Shown: in pieces, positions 1-7,116 of the stretch
How the letters are laid out: each line of letters begins with the position of its first letter
Numbering within the stretch: the stretch's first letter is position 1
Assembly (NCBI RefSeq): GCF_016734905.1
Contig: NZ_JAERPO010000002.1
Span: 763,524-827,523 of the forward strand
Reading direction: 5' to 3'
Length of the DNA: 64,000 bases
Source of the DNA: Sphingopyxis jiangsuensis
GTDB lineage: Bacteria > Pseudomonadota > Alphaproteobacteria > Sphingomonadales > Sphingomonadaceae
Translations under genes and position numbers: made by a program
The notes under the pieces: model-generated
The model's database searches: none
What the model was told of the DNA's origin: nothing
What the model saw: only the letters and a program-made list of their open reading frames with translations

Positions 1-1467
1 GAGCATGTGGCGGTCGTGGCTGACGATGATCACCGCGCCGTCGAAGCCGCTCAGCGCCTGCACCAGCGCCTCGCGCGCGTCGACATCGAGGTGGTTCGTC
101 GGCTCGTCGAGGATCAGGAGGTGCGGCGCCTCGCGCGTGATCAGCGCCAGCGCCAGCCGCGCGCGCTCGCCGCCCGACAGCTTGCCGACCTCGGTCGTCG
201 CCTTGTTGCCCGAAAAGCCGAAACGCCCCAATTGCGCGCGCACCGCGCCGGGCGTCTTGCTCGCCATCACGCGCGTCATATGGCCCAGCGGCGTATCGCT
301 GCCGTCGAGTTCCTCGACCTGATATTGGGTGAAATATCCGACGCGCATCTTGCCCGACGCCGCCATCGCGCCGTCCTCGGGCTTGAGCTGCGCCGCGAGC
401 AGCCGCGCGAGCGTCGTCTTGCCATTGCCGTTGCGCCCGAGCAGCGCGATGCGGTCGTCGGGGTCGATCCGCAGGTTGAGCCGGCTCAGCACCGGCCTGC
501 CCGGCGCATAGCCGACGCTGGCAAGGTCGAGCGTTATCAGCGGCGGGCGAAGCTCGTCGGCGGGGCTCGGGAAGTCGAACACAAGGCTGGGGTCTTCGGC
601 GAGCGCCGCGATCGGCTGCATGCGTGCCAGCTGCTTCGCGCGCGATTGCGCCTGTTTCGCGGTCGAGGCGCGCGCGCTGTTGCGCGCGATATAATCCTGC
701 AGCTTCGCGCGCTGCGCGTCCTGCGCCGCCTTCGCCGCGGCAAGCTGCGCGGCGCGTTCGGCGCGCTGGCGCTCGAACGCGTCATAGCCGCCGGGATAGA
801 GCGTCACCTTCCCGCCCTCGAGGTGGAGGATATGGTCGACGACATTGTTCAGCAGGTCGCGCTCGTGACTGATGACGACGAGCTGGCCCGGATAGGCGCG
901 CAAAAAACTTTCGAGCCACATCGTCGCCTCGAGGTCGAGGTGGTTCGACGGCTCGTCGAGCAGCAACAGGTCGGGGTTCGAAAAGAGCAGCGCGGCGAGC
1001 GCGACGCGCATCTTCCACCCGCCCGAAAAGCTGTCGAGGGGCTGGCCTTGCATATCCTCGTCGAAACCGAGTCCGGTCAGGATGCGTGCGGCGCGCGCGG
1101 GCGCGGTATAGGCGTCGATCGCGATCAGCCGCTCGTGAATGTCGCCAAGCTTGTGCGCATCCTGCTCGACCTCCGACGCCGCGAGCAGTTCGGCGCGCTC
1201 GGTGTCGGCGGCGAGCACCGTCTCGAACGGCGTCGCGCTGCCGCTCGGCGCTTCCTGCGCGATATAGCCGATGCGCGTCTTGCGCGGCATTTCGATGCCG
1301 CCCTCGTCGGCCTCGAGGCTGCCGATCATCGCCTTCATCAGCGTCGACTTGCCCGCGCCGTTGCGCCCGATCAGCCCGGTCCGGCTTCGTGCCGGCAGGC
1401 TCGCACTCGCGCGGTCGAGGATGGTGCGCCCGCCAAGGCGCACGGTAAGGCCGTTGATCGTCAGCAT
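1..1467 (-). CDS. ABC-F family ATPase (YheS-like), 3' end beyond window
   Basis: Two ABC ATPase domains in one chain with no membrane segments, the architecture of ABC-F proteins, which act on ribosomes rather than as transporters. The first domain has Walker A GRNGAGKST (about residues 34-42) and signature SGGWKMR; the second has Walker A GRNGNGKTT (about 345), signature LSGGERARL and Walker B ILDEPTNHLD (about 454). The inter-domain linker contains a STAKQAQSRAKQLARM stretch typical of the YheS branch. About 489 residues are visible; the C-terminus lies off the left edge. I chose the ATG at 1467 because an AGGGG motif lies just upstream; an in-frame ATG at 1485 is possible. It may tune translation or confer antibiotic protection; the exact subfamily role is inference. 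Confidence 0.93.
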   Translation of the reverse strand, partial: MLTINGLTVRLGGRTILDRASASLPARSRTGLIGRNGAGKSTLMKAMIGSLEADEGGIEMPRKTRIGYIAQEAPSGSATPFETVLAADTERAELLAASEVEQDAHKLGDIHERLIAIDAYTAPARAARILTGLGFDEDMQGQPLDSFSGGWKMRVALAALLFSNPDLLLLDEPSNHLDLEATMWLESFLRAYPGQLVVISHERDLLNNVVDHILHLEGGKVTLYPGGYDAFERQRAERAAQLAAAKAAQDAQRAKLQDYIARNSARASTAKQAQSRAKQLARMQPIAALAEDPSLVFDFPSPADELRPPLITLDLASVGYAPGRPVLSRLNLRIDPDDRIALLGRNGNGKTTLARLLAAQLKPEDGAMAASGKMRVGYFTQYQVEELDGSDTPLGHMTRVMASKTPGAVRAQLGRFGFSGNKATTEVGKLSGGERARLALALITREAPHLLILDEPTNHLDVDAREALVQALSGFDGAVIIVSHDRHML

Positions 1468-1521
1468 GGCGCGCGCCCCTAGCATGGCGCGCGGCAAAGC
1501 CCAAGCCGCTGTGCGTCCGAC

Positions 1522-3066
1522 CTAATGCCCGGTCGCCATCGCGACCTTCTTCGGCAGCGGAACGAACCAGACGGCCGCCGCCGCGATCAGGAATACGACG
1601 CCGGAGGCGAGGAAGATATGCAGCACGCCGATCGTCGCCGCCTGCACCTCGACCAGCCGGTCGATCGCCGCGCGCGCCTGTTCGAGCGTCAGCCCCGCGC
1701 GTTCGAGCATCGACATCGCGCCCGCCGGGTCGTTGAGCGCGGGGACGAGCTCCGACCGCGCGACGCGCGACTGCGAATCCCAGGCGGTCGTCGCGATGGC
1801 GGTCGCGATCGCACCGCTCAGCGTGCGGAGGAAATTCATCAGCCCCGCCGCCATCGTCTGGTCCTTTTCGGGGACCGAACTCAGCGCCAGCGCGGTGAGG
1901 CCGACGAAGAAGAAGGGCATGCCCATCCCCTGAAGCAGGTGCGGCGTGACGAGCGTCCAATAATCGGTGTCGGCGGTCCAGCCCGCGCGCAGCAGCGACA
2001 TCAGCGCCATCCACAAGATGCCCGCGAAGATCGAGATGCGAATGTCGATCCGCCCGATCAGCGCCGCGGCAATCGGCGAGAAAAGCACCGCGAACACCCC
2101 GATCCACGCGACGATCAGCCCGGTGTCGGTCGCGGTATAGCCCGCGACCTGCTGGAGCCACAGCGGGGTCAGCACGACCTGCGCGAAAAAGGCCCCGAAG
2201 CCGAGCGAGATGGCGAGCGTCGAGAAACTGAAACCCCGGAAACGAAAGATGCGCAGATCGACGACCGGATTGGCGTCGGTCAGTTCCCAGATGACGAAGG
2301 CGGCAAAGCTGATTGCCGAGAGGATCGCGAGCCCGACGATCCACGCCGAACCGAACCAGTCGTGTTCGCGCCCGGTGTCGAGCATGATCTGGAACGCGCC
2401 GACCGACAGCACGAGCAGCGCCATGCCGACCATGTCGATCGGCGCCTTGATGCGCGGCGTTTCAAAGCGCGGGAGCAGGCTGCCGACGCCAAAGGCGCAG
2501 ATCGCGACGACGGGCAGGTTGATGAAGAAAATCCACGGCCAGCCCCAATTGTCGCTGATCTGTCCGCCGAGAATCGGCCCGAGGATCGGCGCCGTGGTCG
2601 TCGTCATCGCCCAGATGGCAAGCCCGATCCCCGCCTTTTCCTTCGGGAAGATGCGCAGCAAAAGGATTTGCGTGAGCGGCATCAGCGGTCCGCCCGACAG
2701 CCCCTGCAGCACGCGGAACAGGACGAGCGCGTCGAGCGTGCGCGACACGCCGCACAGGAAGGAGAAGACGCCGAACCCGATAATCGAGATGATGAACCAG
2801 CGCACCGTGCCGAATCGCGCCGCGAGCCAGCCGGTCAGCGGGACGATGATCGCGTCGGCGACGGCATAGCTGGTGATGACCCACGTCCCCTGCGTCGGCG
2901 ACACGGCGAGCCCGCCCGCGATGTGCGGCACCGACACATTGGCGATCGTCATGTCGAGCACGACGACGAAATTGGCGAGCGCGAGCGCGAAGGCGGCGGC
3001 GATCAGCCGGACGCCCGACAGCGGCTCGACCGCAGGCGGCGCGACAGGGGCGGCGGCACTCGCCAT
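1522..3066 (-). CDS. DHA2-family MFS multidrug efflux pump (EmrB type)
   Basis: A 514-residue hydrophobic protein of the 14-helix DHA2 drug:H+ antiporter family. Early residues carry the DHA2 motif LDMTIANVSVPHIAG and the middle carries the antiporter motif C variant LGPILGGQ. It is the inner-membrane pump of a tripartite system with the HlyD adaptor and outer-membrane factor encoded just upstream on the same strand. It ends 54 bp before the ABC-F start. The 141-bp gap from the HlyD gene holds a palindromic repeat. Substrates cannot be read from sequence. The divergent TetR gene at 5855 is the likely local repressor. Confidence 0.94.
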   Translation of the reverse strand: MASAAAPVAPPAVEPLSGVRLIAAAFALALANFVVVLDMTIANVSVPHIAGGLAVSPTQGTWVITSYAVADAIIVPLTGWLAARFGTVRWFIISIIGFGVFSFLCGVSRTLDALVLFRVLQGLSGGPLMPLTQILLLRIFPKEKAGIGLAIWAMTTTTAPILGPILGGQISDNWGWPWIFFINLPVVAICAFGVGSLLPRFETPRIKAPIDMVGMALLVLSVGAFQIMLDTGREHDWFGSAWIVGLAILSAISFAAFVIWELTDANPVVDLRIFRFRGFSFSTLAISLGFGAFFAQVVLTPLWLQQVAGYTATDTGLIVAWIGVFAVLFSPIAAALIGRIDIRISIFAGILWMALMSLLRAGWTADTDYWTLVTPHLLQGMGMPFFFVGLTALALSSVPEKDQTMAAGLMNFLRTLSGAIATAIATTAWDSQSRVARSELVPALNDPAGAMSMLERAGLTLEQARAAIDRLVEVQAATIGVLHIFLASGVVFLIAAAAVWFVPLPKKVAMATGH

Positions 3067-3091
3067 CTTATGCGACGCCTTCCACTGTCAT

Positions 3092-3189
3092 CGTCATTGC
3101 GAGGAGCCGCAGGCGACGCGGCAATCCCCAGCTCGCGGCCCGATGCGAGGCCGAAGGCTGGAGATTGCTTCGCTTCGCTCGCAATGACG
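3092..3189. repeat. REP-like palindromic repeat inside the efflux operon
   Basis: A 98-bp nested palindrome. The outer arms are CGTCATTGCGAG (3092-3103) and its exact reverse complement CTCGCAATGACG (3178-3189). The inner arms are GCAATCCCCAGC (3121-3132) and GCTGGAGATTGC (3157-3168), complementary except for one base. Such elements are dispersed in sphingomonad chromosomes. It sits between the HlyD and EmrB-type genes, so its RNA hairpin would be in the operon transcript. Confidence 0.85.
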
Positions 3190-3207
3190 GCAACGGGGCG
3201 GCGGACA

Positions 3208-4377
3208 TCAGTCGTCCCCGCGCGTGTCGATCGTCGCCTCCATCGACAGCCCGACGCGCAGCGGGTGCGCTTTCAGCTGCTCGCGGTCGAGCGTAATCCG
3301 CACCGGCAGGCGCTGGACGACCTTCACCCAATTGCCCGTCGCATTCTGCGCGGGAATCAGCGAAAAGGCCGCGCCGGTGCCGCCCGCAAAGCCGGTGACG
3401 CGCCCGGTATAGACGACGTCGCCGCCATAATAGTCCGACACCAGCTCGACCGGCTGGCCGATACGGATGCGCCCGAACTGGCTTTCCTTGAAATTGGCGT
3501 CGACATAGGCGGCATCGACCGGGACGATGATCATGATCGGCGCGCCCGCCGCGACCCGCTGGCCGACCTGGACCTGCTTGTTCGTGACGATCCCGTCGAC
3601 CGGCGCGCGGATCACCGTGCGTTCGAGGTCGAGCCGCGCCTTGTCGACGCGCGCCTGCGCCGCGGCGACGTCGGGCGCGGTGTCGATCGTCGTCCCGCGC
3701 ACCACCGCCTCGGCCGCGCCGAGGTCGCCGCTCGCCGACCCGCGCGTCGCTTCCGCCGCGGCGATTCCCGCCGCAGCCAGATCGCGCGCCGCCTGCGCCG
3801 ATTGCAGCGCCGCGCGCGCCGCCGCCAATTCCTCGCCCGACACCGCGCCGGTTCCCGCGATGCTTTCGCGCCGCGCAAATTCGGCGCGCGCCTTTTCGAC
3901 CGCGGCATTGGCGTCGCGCAGCCGTGCCTGCGCCTGTGCAATGTCGGCGCCGCGCGCCGCGACGCGCGCCCGCGCCGCCTGCGCGGTGGCGCTCGCCTGG
4001 CCATAGCGCTGCCGCGCCTGCCGCAGCGCCGCCTCGGCATCGGCGAGCGCGATCCGCTGGTCGGCGTCGTCGAGGATGACCAGGATATCGCCCTTCTTCA
4101 CCGCCTGCGTGCCCGCCACGCGCACCTCCTTCACCGGCCCCGAAACGAGCGCTGTGACCTGCGCCGAATCGGCGCCGACATAGGCATTGTCGGTGTGCAC
4201 GCGCCCCGCCTGCGTCAGATAATACCAGCCCGCCCACAGGATCGCCGCACTCGCGACGACAATCGCAAGGATGCGCAGCGCCTTGCGCCGCTTCGCGCTG
4301 CGCTCGGCGGCGGCGGGGTCGGCGTCTTCGGGGAGGGGAGCGTCGGTGCGGATTGCAGCCGTATCTTCGGCCATCAT
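3208..4377 (-). CDS. HlyD-family efflux adaptor (EmrA type)
   Basis: A 389-residue periplasmic adaptor of the membrane fusion protein family. It has a short cytoplasmic N-terminus, one membrane helix at about residues 33-52, a barrel-sandwich lipoyl-like domain around GPVKEVRVAGTQAVKKGD, and a long Ala/Gln/Arg-rich coiled-coil hairpin (about 110-215) followed by the second half of the lipoyl domain (RAPVDGIVTNKQVQVGQ). It bridges the DHA2 pump and the outer-membrane channel. Its ATG overlaps the stop of the upstream outer-membrane gene by 4 bp, implying translational coupling. Confidence 0.94.
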   Translation of the reverse strand: MMAEDTAAIRTDAPLPEDADPAAAERSAKRRKALRILAIVVASAAILWAGWYYLTQAGRVHTDNAYVGADSAQVTALVSGPVKEVRVAGTQAVKKGDILVILDDADQRIALADAEAALRQARQRYGQASATAQAARARVAARGADIAQAQARLRDANAAVEKARAEFARRESIAGTGAVSGEELAAARAALQSAQAARDLAAAGIAAAEATRGSASGDLGAAEAVVRGTTIDTAPDVAAAQARVDKARLDLERTVIRAPVDGIVTNKQVQVGQRVAAGAPIMIIVPVDAAYVDANFKESQFGRIRIGQPVELVSDYYGGDVVYTGRVTGFAGGTGAAFSLIPAQNATGNWVKVVQRLPVRITLDREQLKAHPLRVGLSMEATIDTRGDD

Positions 4378-5801
4378 TCGTCTCCTGTCGTGGGTTCGGC
4401 GCGGTATCCGCCGCCGAGCGCGCGGATGAGCGCGATGTCGAGCGCCATTTGCCGCGCCTCGAGGTCGGCGACCTGCCGGTCGAGCGCGATCATGCTGTCT
4501 TCGGCGGTGAGCTGCGCGAGCTGGTTTGCGAGGCCCGCGCGATAGCGCAGCCCGGCAAGCTCCGCCGCCTCGGCCGCCGCCTCGCGCGCGGCCTTGCGGT
4601 CGACAAGCTGGCGCGCCGCGGCGTCGCGGCTCGCGGCGATGTCGGCAACCTCGCGCAGCGCCATGACCAGCGTCCGGTCATAATGGGCGACCGCCGCGTC
4701 ATAATCGCCGCGCGCGCCGCGATAGCGCCCCTGCAGCCGCCCGCCGTCAAAGATCGGCAGGCTGATCGCCGCGGCGGCATTGCCATATTGCGATCCCGCG
4801 TCGAACAGCCGCGACAGGCCGAGCGACTGGAGCCCGACGAGCGCCGACAGGCTGATGTTCGGATAGAAATCGGCGCGCGCGACGTCGATCCGCTTCGCCG
4901 CCGCCTCGGCGCGCAACCGCGCCGCGACAATGTCGGGGCGCCGCCCGATCAGGCCGATGCCTGCCTCGGGGGGCAGGCCCGCCGCGGGCGCGACGAGCGC
5001 CGGGCGCGCGATCGACAGCCCCCGGTCGGGGCCCTTGCCGAGCAGCGCGGCGATCCGGTGGCGGGTCAGCAAGATCGCCTCGTCGAGCGCGGCGACATCG
5101 GCGCGCGCCGCCACCGCGCGGCTGTCGGCCTGCCGCTGCGTCGCGCGATTGTCGAGCCCCGCGCCGGTGCGCTTCCCCGCGATGTCGGCGCTTGCCTCGC
5201 GGACGCGCAGCGCCGCTGCGGCGACATCGCGCGCGCGATATTGCGCGCCGAGGTCGGCATAGGCGGCGGCGATTCCGCTCGCGAGCATCAGCCGCGCCTG
5301 CGCCGCATCGACGCGCGCGGCCTCGGCCTCCGACGTCGCGGCAGCGAGCGCGGCGCGATTGCGGCCCCACAGGTCGAGGTCGAACTGAAGCGTCGCCGCG
5401 ATACGCCCTGTATCCTCGACCCCGTCGGGAACGAATTGCGGCGGAATGCCCATATTCTCGCTTTGCTGGACGCCGCCCGCGCTCGCCTCGGCGCCGAGGC
5501 GCGGCAGCAGCGCCGCGCCCGCCTGCTGGGCCATCCCCTCGGCCTGCCGCACGCGCGCCGCGGCCGCGGCGATGTCGGGCGAGCCCGCAAGCCCCGCCTC
5601 GATCAGCGCGGTGAGCTGGGCATCGCCAAAGCCGGTCCACCAGGCGTCGGCGGGCCATTCGCCCGCGGCGTCCGCGAAACTCGCCGCCGACTCGAGCGAC
5701 CCGGCGGGGAGGGGAAGCGGCTTCGGCCCCAGGTCGGGAACGCTCGCGCACCCCGCAAGCAGGCTCGAAACCGCGATCATGACAAATTTTTTGCGCAGCA
5801 T
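4374..5801 (-). CDS. Outer-membrane efflux lipoprotein, NodT/OprM family
   Basis: An outer-membrane factor of the TolC superfamily. The N-terminus is a lipoprotein signal with lipobox LLAGC (Cys about residue 18 from this start), followed by two OEP repeats rich in Ala, Arg and Gln that form the trans-periplasmic tunnel. The family is normally 450-500 residues and this one fits. I prefer the ATG at 5801 because it gives a clean signal peptide; a TTG at 5810 is in frame. It is the first gene of the efflux operon and lies just downstream of the palindrome at 5812-5827. Confidence 0.93.
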   Translation of the reverse strand: MLRKKFVMIAVSSLLAGCASVPDLGPKPLPLPAGSLESAASFADAAGEWPADAWWTGFGDAQLTALIEAGLAGSPDIAAAAARVRQAEGMAQQAGAALLPRLGAEASAGGVQQSENMGIPPQFVPDGVEDTGRIAATLQFDLDLWGRNRAALAAATSEAEAARVDAAQARLMLASGIAAAYADLGAQYRARDVAAAALRVREASADIAGKRTGAGLDNRATQRQADSRAVAARADVAALDEAILLTRHRIAALLGKGPDRGLSIARPALVAPAAGLPPEAGIGLIGRRPDIVAARLRAEAAAKRIDVARADFYPNISLSALVGLQSLGLSRLFDAGSQYGNAAAAISLPIFDGGRLQGRYRGARGDYDAAVAHYDRTLVMALREVADIAASRDAAARQLVDRKAAREAAAEAAELAGLRYRAGLANQLAQLTAEDSMIALDRQVADLEARQMALDIALIRALGGGYRAEPTTGDE

Positions 5802-5811
5802 GGCTTTCAAC

Positions 5812-5827
5812 GATACTAGCTGGTATC
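5812..5827. promoter_or_regulatory. Candidate TetR operator between efflux operon and regulator
   Basis: A near-perfect 16-bp palindrome, GATACTAGCTGGTATC (one mismatched base pair), lies in the divergent intergenic region just upstream of the outer-membrane efflux gene. A second, weaker copy beginning GATACCAG is at 5869-5884, inside the first codons of the TetR gene. The position is typical of TetR autoregulation. The assignment to this TetR protein is inference. Confidence 0.55.
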
Positions 5828-5854
5828 ATGCGCCAATGAACCTCGGAGGATGCG

Positions 5855-6499
5855 TTGTCAATCGAAATGATACCAGGCAGTACGGCGTCCGCGCCTGACG
5901 ACGCCGCGGCGCAGCGGCGCAAGGCGTTTGTCGACGCCGCGCGCGAGGCCTTTTTCACCAACGGCTATGCCGGGACCACGATGTCGTCGATCGCGAGCAA
6001 GGTCGGCGGGTCAAAGACGACGCTGTGGACCTATTTCCCGTCGAAGGAGGATCTCTTCGCCGCGGTCGTCGACGATCTCGTCGCGCGCTATGGCGAGGCG
6101 CTGTCGATCGACCTGCCCCTCGACGCGCCCGTCGCCGATGTGCTGCGCCGCTTCGGGACGATCATGCTGACGACGCTCGTCTCGACACCGCTCCTGTCGC
6201 TCTATCGCCTCGTCGTCGGCGAGGCCGAGCGCTTCCCGCACCTTGCCGAAACCTTTTACGATCGCGGGCCCCGGCGCGGCAAGGCACGCCTCGCCGAGTG
6301 GATGCGCGAAAAGATGGAACGCGGCGAGCTGCGCCCCGGCGACCCGATTCGCGCCGTCTATCATTTCGCGGGGCTGTGCCAGTCGGGGCTCTACCAGCAG
6401 GCGGTGCTCGGCCTCCCCGAGGGGCGCGACCTCGACCGGCTGCCGACCGACATCGACACCGCGGTCGACACCTTCTGCCGCGCCTGGGCGCCCGACTGA
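5855..6499 (+). CDS. TetR/AcrR-family repressor of the efflux operon
   Basis: A 214-residue TetR regulator. The N-terminal helix-turn-helix is visible at about residues 25-70, with the conserved FFTNGYAGTTMSSIA and TLWTYFPSKEDLFAAV stretches, followed by an all-helical ligand-binding domain with an AefR-like C-terminus. The start is a TTG at 5855, chosen because GGAGGA lies 4-5 bp upstream; an ATG at 5867 is the alternative. It is divergent from the tripartite efflux operon and probably represses it and itself through GATAC palindromes in the gap. Confidence 0.9.
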   Translation: MSIEMIPGSTASAPDDAAAQRRKAFVDAAREAFFTNGYAGTTMSSIASKVGGSKTTLWTYFPSKEDLFAAVVDDLVARYGEALSIDLPLDAPVADVLRRFGTIMLTTLVSTPLLSLYRLVVGEAERFPHLAETFYDRGPRRGKARLAEWMREKMERGELRPGDPIRAVYHFAGLCQSGLYQQAVLGLPEGRDLDRLPTDIDTAVDTFCRAWAPD

Positions 6500-6511
6500 C
6501 CCGAACGCGCG

Positions 6512-6847
6512 TCAGCGCTGGCTGCACTTCAGCCCGATGATCCGCATTTCGAGCGCGCTCGGCGAGCCGCCCGCGCGCTTGATCTCGTCGGCACGGCAGC
6601 GCTCGGTCGCCGACCGCCCGTCGTGCGGCACCTGCCGCGCCAGCTGCTCGAGCGTCGCGAGTTCGGCGCGCTCGGCCGCCGTCAGGTCGCTCACGCGCTT
6701 TTGCCCCTTCATCAACAGGTCGTAATTCTGCCGCGCGCGGCTTGCGGGCGATTCCGCCTGCGCGGGCGATTCCGCCTGCGCGGGCGGGACCGCAAGCGCG
6801 GCGGCGATGGCGATAGACAGGATGCGTCGCACCGAATTTCTCCTCAA
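6512..6847 (-). CDS. Small exported protein of unknown function
   Basis: A 111-residue protein with a clear signal peptide (cleavage predicted after VPPAQA) and a mature part that is mostly charged helix with two Cys residues near the C-terminus (ERCRADE and LKCSQ), which could form a disulfide in the periplasm. I do not recognise a family. Immediately after the signal peptide the sequence AESPAQ is duplicated, matching an 18-bp tandem repeat in the DNA. It is convergent with the TetR gene, 12 bp away. Confidence 0.7.
   Translation of the reverse strand: MRRNSVRRILSIAIAAALAVPPAQAESPAQAESPASRARQNYDLLMKGQKRVSDLTAAERAELATLEQLARQVPHDGRSATERCRADEIKRAGGSPSALEMRIIGLKCSQR
6744..6786. repeat. 18-bp tandem repeat within small exported protein gene
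   Basis: The unit GCGGGCGATTCCGCCTGC occurs twice in tandem (6744-6761, 6762-6779) with a partial third copy. It encodes the repeated AESPAQ hexapeptide just after the signal peptide and is in frame, so copy-number change would lengthen or shorten the linker without breaking the gene. Confidence 0.8.
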
Positions 6848-6939
6848 CGGCGAACGGAATCGGGCGCCAGATTGTGCCGGCCGCCGCGCCTTGTAAAGCG
6901 CCGCCCCGCCGCGCGCGCTTTCATGCTATCGGGACACGC

Positions 6940-7110
6940 ATGGAACCGATTCGCGACTCGATCTATTATGAACAGCTGGCGCGCGTCGCGCGGCTGAAGG
7001 CCGATACCAGCGACGATCCCCACCTTGCGCTGCGCCTGCGCGAAGCTGCGATCAAGCACGAACGCATGGCGCGGCGGCTCCGCCGTACCGACGCGCTCGA
7101 CCCCGCCTGA
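6940..7110 (+). CDS. Small hypothetical protein, 56 residues
   Basis: A short open frame starting at ATG 6940 and encoding a charged, helix-forming protein (EQLARVARLKADTSDD..., LREAAIKHERMARRLRR). There is no signal peptide and no family that I recognise. It lies between two leftward genes and ends 7 bp before the stop of the GH97 gene. The codon pattern looks coding, but support is limited to the open frame and its regular amphipathic composition. Confidence 0.5.
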   Translation: MEPIRDSIYYEQLARVARLKADTSDDPHLALRLREAAIKHERMARRLRRTDALDPA

Positions 7111-7116
7111 TCCGCG

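Noticed and set aside
1525..4545. A 1006-codon open frame on the plus strand
   Set aside because: It is antisense to the DHA2 pump and HlyD genes, and the product is low-complexity Arg/Asp-rich sequence with no recognisable domain.
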